DNA of 46,907 nucleotides from an uncultured Anaerolineae bacterium (lineage in GTDB: Bacteria > Chloroflexota > Anaerolineae > Anaerolineales > Villigracilaceae): contig CAIWAX010000257.1 in the NCBI GenBank assembly GCA_903910795.1, positions 1-46,907 on the forward strand, in the 5' to 3' direction. The notes beneath the pieces are model-generated. The model saw only the letters and a list, made by a program, of their open reading frames with translations. It made no database searches and was not told the origin of the DNA. Shown here piece by piece: positions 1-7,077 of the stretch. Numbering within the stretch: the first letter of the stretch is position 1; every line of letters begins with the position of its first letter. The position numbers and the translations under genes were made by a program.

Positions 1-179
1 ATCTGTGGGTAACCCCGCACGGCGGGCAGACGGTGCTGGATGAAGATGAATTTGAAGCCGCCGAGCTGGATGAGCCCACCCGCGCCAGGGCGTTGCAGGC
101 TATTCAAGAACTGCGCGAGTTGTTCCACTCGTCACTGCCAGGTGGTATGGAAAGTACCGATAAGTTCAGTATGGATTAA
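1..179 (+). CDS. DUF402-type protein, C-terminal end (partial)
   Basis: The open frame enters from the left edge and ends at TAA 177-179. The visible C-terminus has the pattern of DUF402 proteins: a short beta segment, then LDEDEFEAAELDEPTR and a helix ALQAIQELRELF. DUF402 proteins include nucleotide phosphatases and RNase-binding proteins; which function applies here cannot be judged because the catalytic part is outside the window. The last ten codons (MESTDKFSMD) are made by a 28-bp repeat that recurs at 5219 and 11386, so the C-terminal tail may have been added by the repeat. The family call rests on about 58 residues and is moderate. Confidence 0.5.
   Translation, partial: LWVTPHGGQTVLDEDEFEAAELDEPTRARALQAIQELRELFHSSLPGGMESTDKFSMD
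147..174 (+). repeat. 28-bp dispersed repeat, copy 1
   Basis: This copy starts ATGGAAAGTACCGATAAGTT and ends CAGTATGG. It matches 26 of 28 positions with the reverse complement of 11386-11413, and 24 of its first 25 positions match 5219-5243. It covers the last codons of the DUF402 gene. Confidence 0.7.
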
Positions 180-182
180 ATC

Positions 183-214
183 AAAACAGCTGAGAATCAT
201 CTCCGGGTTGTTTT
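183..214 (+). terminator. Probable terminator of the DUF402 gene
   Basis: Directly after the stop codon, AAAACA (183-188) pairs with TGTTTT (209-214) and GAGA (192-195) pairs with TCTC (200-203), with an internal loop between. The hairpin is followed by ATTTTAATATT. The stem is AT-rich and interrupted, so confidence is moderate. Confidence 0.4.
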
Positions 215-246
215 ATTTTAATATTCCAGTGGACCGAGCGCTGATT

Positions 247-375
247 TTAGATAGCGCCACTCTTAAAAATCTGCATCAACTGGTCTCCATACAGCCAGCC
301 CACGCCCAAGAACACCAAACAGCAGCAGCATAAAAGCAGTAAAACGATTGTGATGATCATTCCGCGGTTTTTCAT
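247..375 (-). CDS. 42-residue single-span membrane peptide
   Basis: This is a very short gene. ATG (375-373) follows a strong GGAGGAG Shine-Dalgarno at 7-nt spacing, and the frame runs 42 codons to TAA. The protein starts MKNRGMIITIVLLLLCCCC and continues LVFLGVGWLYGDQ, giving a positively charged N-terminus, one hydrophobic span (about residues 6-26) with four consecutive cysteines, and a short polar tail ending FKSGAI. It begins 26 nt after the DUF4126 stop and is probably cotranscribed with it. I do not recognise a family. The Cys run could be palmitoylation-like, metal-binding or simply hydrophobic filler; nothing here decides. Confidence 0.6.
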   Translation of the reverse strand: MKNRGMIITIVLLLLCCCCLVFLGVGWLYGDQLMQIFKSGAI

Positions 376-401
376 AGTGTTTCTCCTCCAGAGAAATAAG
401 G

Positions 402-965
402 TCAGGCGTTTGAATTAGATCGCCTCCAGCGCCAGCGCAGCAACAGGAGCGTAAGAATGATAACGAAAATGGCGAGCAGGGCGGGAAGGAGCAATGCCAA
501 TATGGATGTGGTGGCGGAGATCAGATCTTCTGTAAGGCTGACAGGGATGTTTCCCACGCCGCCGGTGGTAACGGTTACCGCCGGGCGTATCACCCCGGCT
601 TTGACCACATGCACGCCACCCGCCACCAGCAAGCCGCTGGCCAATGATAGTACCGGGTTGAGCCCGGTCAGCGCCCGTGCCGAGGCGGCAAAAACGATGG
701 CGCCCGCCAAAGGCCGGATGAATGTCTGAATCAGATCGTTCAGGTGATTGACAGCCGGTATTTTATCGGCCAGAAATTCAATGATGATCAGCACGCCCAG
801 CAGGATCATAATCCAGGGATTGCCAAGCGCGTCATAAGGCGGGTTGAGTTTAAACCAGTCTGTGTAATGGGAGATAACCGCGATGATAAACAGGGGAATA
901 TAAGCATTCAACCCGGCGCTGGCTGAAAGTCCAAATGCGGAGAAAATACCCTGCAATAGTTCCAT
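402..965 (-). CDS. DUF4126 family membrane protein
   Basis: The 187-residue integral membrane protein has about five hydrophobic segments, starting MELLQGIFSAFGLSASAGLNA. The N-terminal ASAGLNAYIPL motif and the later RPLAGAIVFAASARA and GLLVAGGVHVVKAG segments fit DUF4126, a family of unknown function with an internal repeat. ATG 965-963 is preferred over the GTG one codon earlier, because a TATAAT box lies exactly 7 nt upstream (978-973), suggesting a leaderless transcript; GAGG also lies nearby but only 2 nt from the ATG. The gene sits 43 nt downstream of DUF2085 and just upstream of the 42-residue peptide. The role is unknown. Confidence 0.75.
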   Translation of the reverse strand: MELLQGIFSAFGLSASAGLNAYIPLFIIAVISHYTDWFKLNPPYDALGNPWIMILLGVLIIIEFLADKIPAVNHLNDLIQTFIRPLAGAIVFAASARALTGLNPVLSLASGLLVAGGVHVVKAGVIRPAVTVTTGGVGNIPVSLTEDLISATTSILALLLPALLAIFVIILTLLLLRWRWRRSNSNA

Positions 966-972
966 CACCTCT

Positions 973-978
973 ATTATA
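973..978 (-). promoter_or_regulatory. -10 box TATAAT for DUF4126, leaderless-type
   Basis: On the minus strand TATAAT is followed by AGAGGTG and then ATG (965). Transcription starting about 7 nt after the box would begin at or next to the start codon. No good -35 is visible. Confidence 0.5.
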
Positions 979-1008
979 TCCAGCCCGCCTGAAAATGTAT
1001 CTGTGAGT

Positions 1009-1845
1009 TTAGCCGAGCGGGAAGCCGCCCCAAGTGTGCGTCAGCCAGAGCCGCACCACGTCGATGGTGGTGATTTGCAGCAGGGTGATCGTTAACCCAG
1101 CCAGGATAGGCAGCCAGGCCTGGCCCAAACGCATAAATTGGTTTTCCTGGCGCACGAACATTGTCCATAGCATACTGTAGACCATGGTCAACAGCAGCAA
1201 AACGCCGCCTGAACTCACCAGGGCGAGCGGATAAAGCGTCCAATCCCATTCTGGCAATACCAGCAAATCGATTCCTATCATCACCGCGATCAGGATCACG
1301 AAGTCCCATGGTTTGCCGAGGATGCGTTTGTCGTCCCAGTTCTGCCAGAAGGTCTGGTTAAAGGCTGAAAAAATTGCCACGGCCATGCCGAGCCCGACTC
1401 CCGAGCCCGTGAACAGGCGCAAAGTGTTGTTGGGTTGGTACAAATCGGGAATGAAGTTTAAACGCCCGCCGTAGACCGATTTCATCAGGGTCAGGTATGA
1501 ATTGGATCCATCCAGAGCAAAGGCCAGGAAGAACAGCACCAGGATGGCGATGACGCCTTTGGATGGCCGGCCCGTGCTGCGACCGTAGCGCAGGCTGAGA
1601 AAAACCAGCCCTATCACTGCGCCCAGGTACATGCCCGTGCAGCGCGCGCACAGCGGGAGCTGGCGGCCCGCGATGTCAAACGAGTGCGAGTCCAGCCGGT
1701 GGCACACCGCGTAACCGATGGCGTCGGCGTCGCTTAAAATCCCAGGTGGGGCGATATTCAGAAAAGCCACCAGGATCGCAACGGCGGCCAATGGTACGAG
1801 AAAGTTTGAAAGTTTTTGGGCGGCAAGCAACAATCGGTTTCGCAT
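1009..1845 (-). CDS. DUF2085 family membrane protein
   Basis: The 278-residue protein has about seven predicted membrane spans. It carries the DUF2085 signature: CHRLDSHSF at about residues 50-58, followed by LPLCARCTGMYLG, with conserved His and Cys residues next to a membrane span. The family has no established function; the His/Cys pattern suggests metal or redox chemistry, which is inference. The longer open frame adds 28 N-terminal residues of non-membrane sequence, but ATG 1845 is preferred because a TATAAT box lies 6 nt upstream of it and the next residues (MRNRLLLAAQKL) look like a true N-terminus. It heads the DUF2085, DUF4126 and 42-residue peptide cluster. Confidence 0.75.
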   Translation of the reverse strand: MRNRLLLAAQKLSNFLVPLAAVAILVAFLNIAPPGILSDADAIGYAVCHRLDSHSFDIAGRQLPLCARCTGMYLGAVIGLVFLSLRYGRSTGRPSKGVIAILVLFFLAFALDGSNSYLTLMKSVYGGRLNFIPDLYQPNNTLRLFTGSGVGLGMAVAIFSAFNQTFWQNWDDKRILGKPWDFVILIAVMIGIDLLVLPEWDWTLYPLALVSSGGVLLLLTMVYSMLWTMFVRQENQFMRLGQAWLPILAGLTITLLQITTIDVVRLWLTHTWGGFPLG

Positions 1846-1851
1846 GGCATC

Positions 1852-1857
1852 ATTATA
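1852..1857 (-). promoter_or_regulatory. -10 box TATAAT for DUF2085, leaderless-type
   Basis: TATAAT, then GATGCC, then ATG on the minus strand (6-nt spacing). There is no convincing Shine-Dalgarno for this start and no consensus -35. Confidence 0.5.
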
Positions 1858-2059
1858 CTCATCCCTATCACAAATTTGGAGATCAATAAGCCCCGCACGT
1901 TGTGCAAAGCATGGCAGCAGGAGAAGCATTTTGGAACGCAGGCAGCGGTGAATGATTTTGGAGTATCATCAATAAATGGGAAGCATGTAAACTGCATGTT
2001 TCCCGTCAAATTAAACTCGATCCGAATTCTGGATGCTATGGTTGGGAGGAGGTGCGCTT

Positions 2060-3142
2060 GTGAAACGTATTGGAGTTCTGACCGGCGGTGGTGACGCGCC
2101 CGGATTGAACGCGGTCATCCGCGCGGTGGTGAAAACGGCTGTCAACGATTATGGATGTCATGTGCTGGGTATTAAAAACGGTCTGGACGGTTTCCTGATG
2201 CCCGGCGGGGTTTTCCCGCTCACTCCCGCAGAAGTTCGCGGTATCCTGCCGCGCGGAGGCACCATCCTGGGCACCGCCAACCGTGGAAATGCGTATGCCC
2301 GCAAGGTTGTGCAGGATGGTAAGGAAGTGATTGTCGATGTATCCACTGACATTGTTCAGGCTATCAAGGAACAAAAGCTGGATGCCCTGATCATGATTGG
2401 CGGCGACGGTACGCTGCGTTTTGCGCATGATTTGTATCTGCGCGGCATTCCAGTGGTGGGCGTGCCCAAGACGATCGACAACGATATCCACGGCACCGAG
2501 GTTTCCTTTGGCTTCGATACTGCTTTGAACATTGCCACCGAAGCCATTGACCGTCTGCATACCACCGCGGAATCACATCAACGTGCCATGATCATCGAGT
2601 TGATGGGCCGCGATGCGGGCTTTATCACCCTGCATTCAGGTGTGGCGGGCGGTGCGGATGTAATTCTGATCCCTGAAATCCCCTTCAGATGGAACTCAGT
2701 CTTACAGAAGGTGCTGGATCGCAAGGCGCGCGGCAGTTCCTTCAGCATCCTGGCGGTTTCTGAAGGCGCCAAAGCTCAGGATGCTGACCCAATCTACAAC
2801 CGGCCCGGTGACCAGATGTATGTGCCGCGGCTGGGCGGGATTGGGCAAAAGCTGGGCGAATACCTGGAGGCAAACGGCATCGAGACGCGCGTCACCGTGC
2901 TTGGGCATGTCCAGCGCGGGGGCACCCCCTCGGCGTTTGACCGCTGGCTGGCTACCCGTTACGGCTCGGCGGCGGTGCGCGTGGCTGCCGCTCGGCATTT
3001 TGACCGCATGGTGACGCTGGCGGCTGGTCATATCACGGATATGCCGCTCCTGGATGCGATTGCCATCCCTAAACGTGTTGATCCCCATGGTGAAGAGGTT
3101 GTCACGGCGCGCAGTATCGGCATTTCTTTCGGCGACGAGTAA
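2060..3142 (+). CDS. pfkA: 6-phosphofructokinase
   Basis: It phosphorylates fructose 6-phosphate to the 1,6-bisphosphate in glycolysis. GTG 2060 is chosen: a strong GGGAGGAGG (2044-2052) precedes it and the protein then opens KRIGVLTGGGDAPGLN, the normal PFK N-terminus. The length is 360 residues. Visible motifs are the nucleotide site GGDGT (114-118), the catalytic loop PKTIDND (136-142), MGRDAGF (182-188), and the late HVQRGGTPSAFDR loop. The Gly in GGDGT with Lys in PKTIDND is the Gly/Lys combination of actinobacterial-type group III PFKs; known PPi-dependent enzymes carry Asp at the first site. ATP use is therefore the better guess. The gene is monocistronic as far as can be seen. Confidence 0.93.
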   Translation: MKRIGVLTGGGDAPGLNAVIRAVVKTAVNDYGCHVLGIKNGLDGFLMPGGVFPLTPAEVRGILPRGGTILGTANRGNAYARKVVQDGKEVIVDVSTDIVQAIKEQKLDALIMIGGDGTLRFAHDLYLRGIPVVGVPKTIDNDIHGTEVSFGFDTALNIATEAIDRLHTTAESHQRAMIIELMGRDAGFITLHSGVAGGADVILIPEIPFRWNSVLQKVLDRKARGSSFSILAVSEGAKAQDADPIYNRPGDQMYVPRLGGIGQKLGEYLEANGIETRVTVLGHVQRGGTPSAFDRWLATRYGSAAVRVAAARHFDRMVTLAAGHITDMPLLDAIAIPKRVDPHGEEVVTARSIGISFGDE

Positions 3143-3144
3143 CT

Positions 3145-3178
3145 TAAAATGAGAATGCCGCCCTTTCGGACGGCATTC
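3145..3178 (-). terminator. Terminator of the small minus-strand unit
   Basis: GAATGCCG (3153-3160) pairs with CGGCATTC (3171-3178), with two more G-C pairs inside around a short loop. On the minus strand the hairpin is followed by TCATTTTAAG, giving a recognisable though short U-tract. On the plus strand no T-run follows, so it serves pfk less well. It overlaps the last bases after the pfk stop. Confidence 0.5.
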
Positions 3179-3182
3179 AGTT

Positions 3183-3231
3183 GGCGCAATGGCTTCCTTA
3201 TCGGAGACCGAGGAGGGATGCCATTGCGCCG
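3183..3231. ncRNA. Large stable hairpin inside the small unit
   Basis: GGCGCAATGGC (3183-3193) and GCCATTGCGCC (3221-3231) form a perfect 11-bp stem. The inside continues as CCTTATCGG against CCGAGGAGG with two central mismatches and a 3-nt loop. On the minus strand the hairpin holds the 3' half of the 19-codon ORF and its stop codon, so translation would melt it. No known RNA family was recognised. Confidence 0.45.
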
Positions 3232-3257
3232 CGTTGGATACTACTGGAACTGTCCAT
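3198..3257 (-). CDS. Candidate 19-residue peptide with perfect Shine-Dalgarno
   Basis: ATG (3257-3255) is preceded at 7 nt by AGGAGGTGAT (3274-3265), the exact complement of the 16S rRNA 3' end. The frame gives MDSSSSIQRGAMASLLGLR and stops at TAA 3200-3198, inside a stable hairpin. A TTGACA promoter lies about 90 nt upstream and a terminator hairpin follows, so the unit looks like a complete short gene. The peptide has no signal peptide or membrane span and no recognised family. It could be a regulatory leader or upstream peptide, a small functional peptide, or chance within an sRNA. The strength of the ribosome site is the main argument for translation. Confidence 0.4.
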   Translation of the reverse strand: MDSSSSIQRGAMASLLGLR

Positions 3258-3322
3258 GCTAGACATCACCTCCTGTTATGAAAGGATAGCAATAAAAAAT
3301 ATTGTTTCCTGATGATGTTGAT

Positions 3323-3351
3323 AGTATTACATAATCTTAATCGGATGTCAA
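3323..3351 (-). promoter_or_regulatory. Promoter of the small minus-strand unit
   Basis: On the minus strand a perfect -35 TTGACA (3351-3346) is followed 17 nt later by AATACT (3328-3323), preceded by TG as in extended -10 promoters. It is the best sigma-70-type -35 I found in the window. The predicted RNA from about 3316 to the terminator is roughly 165 nt. Confidence 0.5.
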
Positions 3352-3396
3352 TAGTAGGATTAAGCCGTAAAGGGAATTCATATCATCAGATAGCTG

Positions 3397-3420
3397 TACC
3401 GATCCGGTAAAAATTTACCG
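3397..3420. promoter_or_regulatory. Alternating TACCG/CGGTA repeats, possible operator
   Basis: TACCG (3397-3401), CGGTA (3405-3409) and TTTACCG (3414-3420) lie in alternating orientation; CGGTAAA and TTTACCG form 7-bp arms around AA. It lies about 180 nt upstream of the DUF4173 start in a long gap. A regulator site is inference only. Confidence 0.3.
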
Positions 3421-3522
3421 AAGAGAAACAAAATGCGCCAGGAAAAGCGGCTTGGAATAAATAAACTTTGCATACCTCGTGCCTTGGCGGTTTGATTATT
3501 CGTCCCAATGGAAAAAATTCGT

Positions 3523-3549
3523 CTCTGATACTCTCAGAAGCTATCAGAG
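3523..3549. repeat. 8-bp inverted repeat upstream of DUF4173
   Basis: CTCTGATA (3523-3530) and TATCAGAG (3542-3549) are perfect inverted copies around an 11-nt spacer, ending 53 nt before the DUF4173 start. It could be an operator or an RNA hairpin in the leader. The remainder of 3352-3602 shows nothing else I can name. Confidence 0.35.
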
Positions 3550-3602
3550 AGAACTTGCCAGTTCGCCGGGACTATCCTGAAAAGAAAATCATGGAGGTTT
3601 TT

Positions 3603-5189
3603 ATGCAAAAGCAGCCTGCTCGTCTGTGGATCACGGCCCTGTTCCTGGGCTGGTTGTTGGATTTTCTTTTTTTCAAACATAGCCCCGGTCTTAATTTTGC
3701 CATTTATGCGCTGGTCACCCTGTTGGGCGGATTGATCCTGTTGTGGCTGGACGGTCTGCGCCCGGCGCGGGCTACCTGGTGGTTGTTCCCGTTGTTCCTA
3801 TTCTTTATCGTTTTCTCAGTCCTGCGCCAGGAACCGCTCAGCGCCGTGCTGGCACATGGTCTCACACTCTTCATGATGACGGGTGTGGCAGTCAGCTATC
3901 GCGGCGGCCAGTGGCCGCTTTACAGTCTGGCCGACTACTTTGTGCGCGGTCTGGATCTGGTTGGCAGCCTCGTTGCCCGTCCCATTCGTTTCTTCACCAG
4001 CCTGCGGCCTGCAAAGGATGAAGCGGGAAACGCTCCAAAAAGCATCACCCGCATTTTTCCGGTATTGCGCGGCGTGTTTTTCGCAGTGCCTGTGGTGGCT
4101 TTTTTCGCGGCTCTGCTGGCCTCGGCTGACTTGATCTTTGCGCAGCGGCTGGCGAGCATTACTGCCCTGTTCAGCATCGAAAACCTGCCGGAATATATCT
4201 TCCGTTTCACCTATATCATTGTCGCGGCTTATGCCCTGGCGGGAGTGTATCTGCACGCCGCGCAGCGTTCAACGGATGAGAAATTGCTCGGCCTGGAAAA
4301 ACCGCTCATTCCTGCCTTTTTGGGGTTCACCGAAGCCGGGATTGTGCTGGGCAGCGTGGTGCTGTTGTTTGCCGCCTTTGTCATGATCCAGTTCCAGTAT
4401 TTTTTTGGAGGTCAGGCCAATATCAATTTGAGCGGCTTCACCTATGCTGAGTATGTGCATAAAGGTTTTGGCGAGCTGGTTACGGTGGCCTTCTTTGCCC
4501 TGCTGCTCTTCCTGGGCCTTTCGACCATCACCCGGCGCGAAACCCTTTTGCGTCAGCGGTTTTTTTCGGGTCTCGGCGTAACCCTGCTGGCGCTGGTGGC
4601 GGTCATCCTGGTATCAGCCTACCAGCGGCTGGTGCTGTATGAGGATGCCTACGGCTTCACCCGCCTGCGCACTTATATTCATATATTTATGATCTGGGTC
4701 GGGGTTTTGCTGGCGAGCGTGGTGCTGCTTAACCTTTTCAAGCGCCAGCGCGCGTTTGCCCTGGCCGCTTTGCTGGCCGGGCTTGGTTTTTCCGCATCGC
4801 TGTTGCTGCTGAATGTGGATGCCTTCATTGTTCAGCGCAACCTGTCCCGTTTTGAACAGGGGCAGGCGCTGGATGTCGGTTACCTGGCGACTCTCTCGCC
4901 GGATGCAGTTCCGGCGCTGGTGAACGCCTACGCGGCTCCCGGCGCCCCTGCAGTTGCCCGCGACCGCGTCGGCGCAGTGCTGGCCTGCATCCAATTCGCA
5001 GATTCCAACCGCAGCGCCCGCGACAAATCCTGGCAGGCCTTCAACCTGTCGGATTATTGGGCCGCGAACGCCCTGGGGCCGGTCGTGGGTTCTCTGAGCG
5101 GCTATCAGATCGACAAAACCAACTGGCCGGCTTCGGTCACAACGCCCATGGATCTGAAGTTCGACTGTTACAGCAGTACGGGCGAGTGA
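3603..5189 (+). CDS. DUF4173 family multi-spanning membrane protein
   Basis: The 528-residue protein has about a dozen hydrophobic segments and a soluble C-terminal region of about 120 residues. The segment FTYAEYVHKGFGELVTVAFFALLLFLG, the following RRE/LLR basic stretch and YQRLVLYEDAYGFTRLRTYIH match the conserved core of DUF4173. ATG 3603 is preferred: GGAGG at 3593-3597 sits 5 nt upstream, and the start opens MQKQPARLWITALFLGWLLD, a typical membrane N-terminus; the 45 codons upstream are not protein-like. DUF4173 function is not established; relatives are found near two-component and cell-envelope genes. It converges with cydC. Confidence 0.8.
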   Translation: MQKQPARLWITALFLGWLLDFLFFKHSPGLNFAIYALVTLLGGLILLWLDGLRPARATWWLFPLFLFFIVFSVLRQEPLSAVLAHGLTLFMMTGVAVSYRGGQWPLYSLADYFVRGLDLVGSLVARPIRFFTSLRPAKDEAGNAPKSITRIFPVLRGVFFAVPVVAFFAALLASADLIFAQRLASITALFSIENLPEYIFRFTYIIVAAYALAGVYLHAAQRSTDEKLLGLEKPLIPAFLGFTEAGIVLGSVVLLFAAFVMIQFQYFFGGQANINLSGFTYAEYVHKGFGELVTVAFFALLLFLGLSTITRRETLLRQRFFSGLGVTLLALVAVILVSAYQRLVLYEDAYGFTRLRTYIHIFMIWVGVLLASVVLLNLFKRQRAFALAALLAGLGFSASLLLLNVDAFIVQRNLSRFEQGQALDVGYLATLSPDAVPALVNAYAAPGAPAVARDRVGAVLACIQFADSNRSARDKSWQAFNLSDYWAANALGPVVGSLSGYQIDKTNWPASVTTPMDLKFDCYSSTGE

Positions 5190-5218
5190 TTAGACTACAT
5201 GTCCCACGGGGCACCCCA

Positions 5219-5243
5219 ATGGAAAGTACCCATAAGTTCAGTA
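5219..5243 (+). repeat. Dispersed repeat, copy 2
   Basis: ATGGAAAGTACCCATAAGTT followed by CAGTA begins 30 nt after the DUF4173 stop. It differs from copy 1 at one position over 25 bases. It could encode MESTHKF as a short unlikely ORF. The remaining DUF4173-cydC gap shows no clear terminator. Confidence 0.7.
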
Positions 5244-5325
5244 AGAATGAAAATGCGCTGGAACGAGCGCTACCCAGGATACACAGTTTATTTTCATAAC
5301 AGTGGAAAACGGAAAATTAACCAAA

Positions 5326-7077
5326 CTAGAAGAACTGCAACCCCCACAGCTTCCAGTACAGCCCCTGCTGTGCAAGCAGCCCCGCGTGGGTGCCGCGTTC
5401 GACGATGCGGCCGCTGTCCATTACCAATATCTCATCCATCTCTTCCAAGCCCACCAGGCGGTGAGTGATCCATAGCACGGATTTGTCTTTGACCACGCGC
5501 TGCAGCGTTTCCACCAGGCGGCGCTCAGTGCTGGCATCCAGGTTGGCGGTGGGCTCATCGAAGATGAAGAGCGGGGCATCTTTCAACAAGGCGCGGGCGA
5601 TGGCCACACGCTGGCGCTCGCCGCCCGAGAACTGCACCCCACGCTCACCCACCAGGGTTTCATAACCTTTCGGGAGCGTGTTGACAAAATCGTGCAGTTT
5701 GGCCTGCTGGCAGGCGGACTCGATCTCTTCAGGAGTGGCGCTGGCGCGCGCCAGCCGCAGGTTCTCGCTCAGGCTGGCGTTGAACAGGTAAGTGCCCTGG
5801 CTGACCAGGCTGAACATGCGGCGTGCGTCAACCGGAGTGTAGGCGCGGATATCCTGACCATCCAGCAGAATATCGCCTTGCTTGAACTCCCAGAAACGCA
5901 TCAACAGATTGGCGATGGTGGATTTTCCGGCGCCACTCGGGCCCACGATCGCCATTTTTTTACCGGGGGGCAGGTCAAAACTGATCCCATCCAGCACAAG
6001 CCCGGTTTCGTATGCGAAGCTCAAATTTTGCACACAGAGGTTTGCCGTGGCGGGGCGCGCTAAGGGCGTGGATGGTTCCAGCACGGCTGGGGCGCTGTCG
6101 GCAATTTCAAACAGCCGCCGTGCGGATTGCAGGTTGGCTTCCAGCAATTGAGCGGCCTGGGGCAGGTTTTGGACCGCCTCAAAGCTGGCCATGGCGCCCA
6201 GTACAATGACTGCCAGGTAAACGCCGTTCAAGGCGCCGTTTGTGACCATTGGGATGGAAACCATCAGCAATACCCACACACCCAAACCCACCAGCAGGCT
6301 GTTCAACCCGGACTGGATGCCGCTCAGGCGTGCCATGCGTGTCTGCACGTTTCCCAACCGTTCGCTGGCTGCTTTGACCTTGCTCAGCCAGGTTTTGGCC
6401 TGACCGAAGGCTGCCAGGTCGGGCAGACCCTGAACTACATCCACCAATTCGGCGCGCAAGAGCGCGCGTTCATTCGTCAACATCTGACCGGGTTTATGGT
6501 TCAATCCCAGGGATAAAGCCGTCAGCCCCGCGCCGATTGCCAGCAGGAAGGCCGCCAGGATCAACCCCAGCCAGGGGGAAAAGCTGCTCATGAAAACGGC
6601 CATGCTCAGGATTACGATGACTGCCACCAACGGTGGCGCCAGCACCCGCACATATAAGTTGTCGAGCGTTTCCACATCGGAGATGATCCGGTTGAGCAAG
6701 TCACCCGAGCGCGAGGCCGTCAGGCGGGCCGGGGCCAGTGGTTCGATGGCCTGATAAAACCAGACCCGCAGCCGGGCCAGCACCTTGAAAGTCAGTGAAT
6801 GCGCGGCCAGCCGCTCCAGGTAGCGGAAAACGCCGCGCGAAATGCCGAAAAATCGCACGCCCACTACCGCCACGCTGATAGCCGCGATGGATGGATGCAG
6901 GGCAGCCATCGAGATCAGGTAAGCGGAGGTGGACATCAGGCTGATGCTGGCGCCGATGGTCAGCGCACCCAGCAAAGTCGAGAGCAGGACTTCGGGCCAG
7001 AAAGGAAGCACAAAGCCGAGCAAACGCCGCAGCGTTTTCATGTCAATCGCCTGGTTGTTATCCAATTTCGACCCCAT
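5326..7077 (-). CDS. cydC: Thiol reductant ABC exporter, CydC subunit
   Basis: It is half of the heterodimeric CydDC ABC exporter, which moves glutathione or cysteine-type thiols across the membrane and is needed for cytochrome bd assembly. The protein has six membrane spans (about residues 20-300) then an ATPase domain: Walker A GPSGAGKST (379-387), ABC signature FSGGERQR (483-490), Walker B LFIFDE (503-508) and the later switch His in ITHR. ATG 7077 is used, overlapping the cydD stop by 20 nt; ATG 7041 (MKTLRRLL), 17 nt after that stop, and 7113 are alternatives, none with a strong ribosome site. It is translationally linked to cydD. No cydAB genes are in view. Confidence 0.88.
   Translation of the reverse strand: MGSKLDNNQAIDMKTLRRLLGFVLPFWPEVLLSTLLGALTIGASISLMSTSAYLISMAALHPSIAAISVAVVGVRFFGISRGVFRYLERLAAHSLTFKVLARLRVWFYQAIEPLAPARLTASRSGDLLNRIISDVETLDNLYVRVLAPPLVAVIVILSMAVFMSSFSPWLGLILAAFLLAIGAGLTALSLGLNHKPGQMLTNERALLRAELVDVVQGLPDLAAFGQAKTWLSKVKAASERLGNVQTRMARLSGIQSGLNSLLVGLGVWVLLMVSIPMVTNGALNGVYLAVIVLGAMASFEAVQNLPQAAQLLEANLQSARRLFEIADSAPAVLEPSTPLARPATANLCVQNLSFAYETGLVLDGISFDLPPGKKMAIVGPSGAGKSTIANLLMRFWEFKQGDILLDGQDIRAYTPVDARRMFSLVSQGTYLFNASLSENLRLARASATPEEIESACQQAKLHDFVNTLPKGYETLVGERGVQFSGGERQRVAIARALLKDAPLFIFDEPTANLDASTERRLVETLQRVVKDKSVLWITHRLVGLEEMDEILVMDSGRIVERGTHAGLLAQQGLYWKLWGLQFF

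Noticed and set aside
3265-3274. Plus-strand ATCACCTCCT, identical to the 16S rRNA 3' end
   Set aside because: No rRNA flanks it; it is the complement of the Shine-Dalgarno of the minus-strand small ORF.
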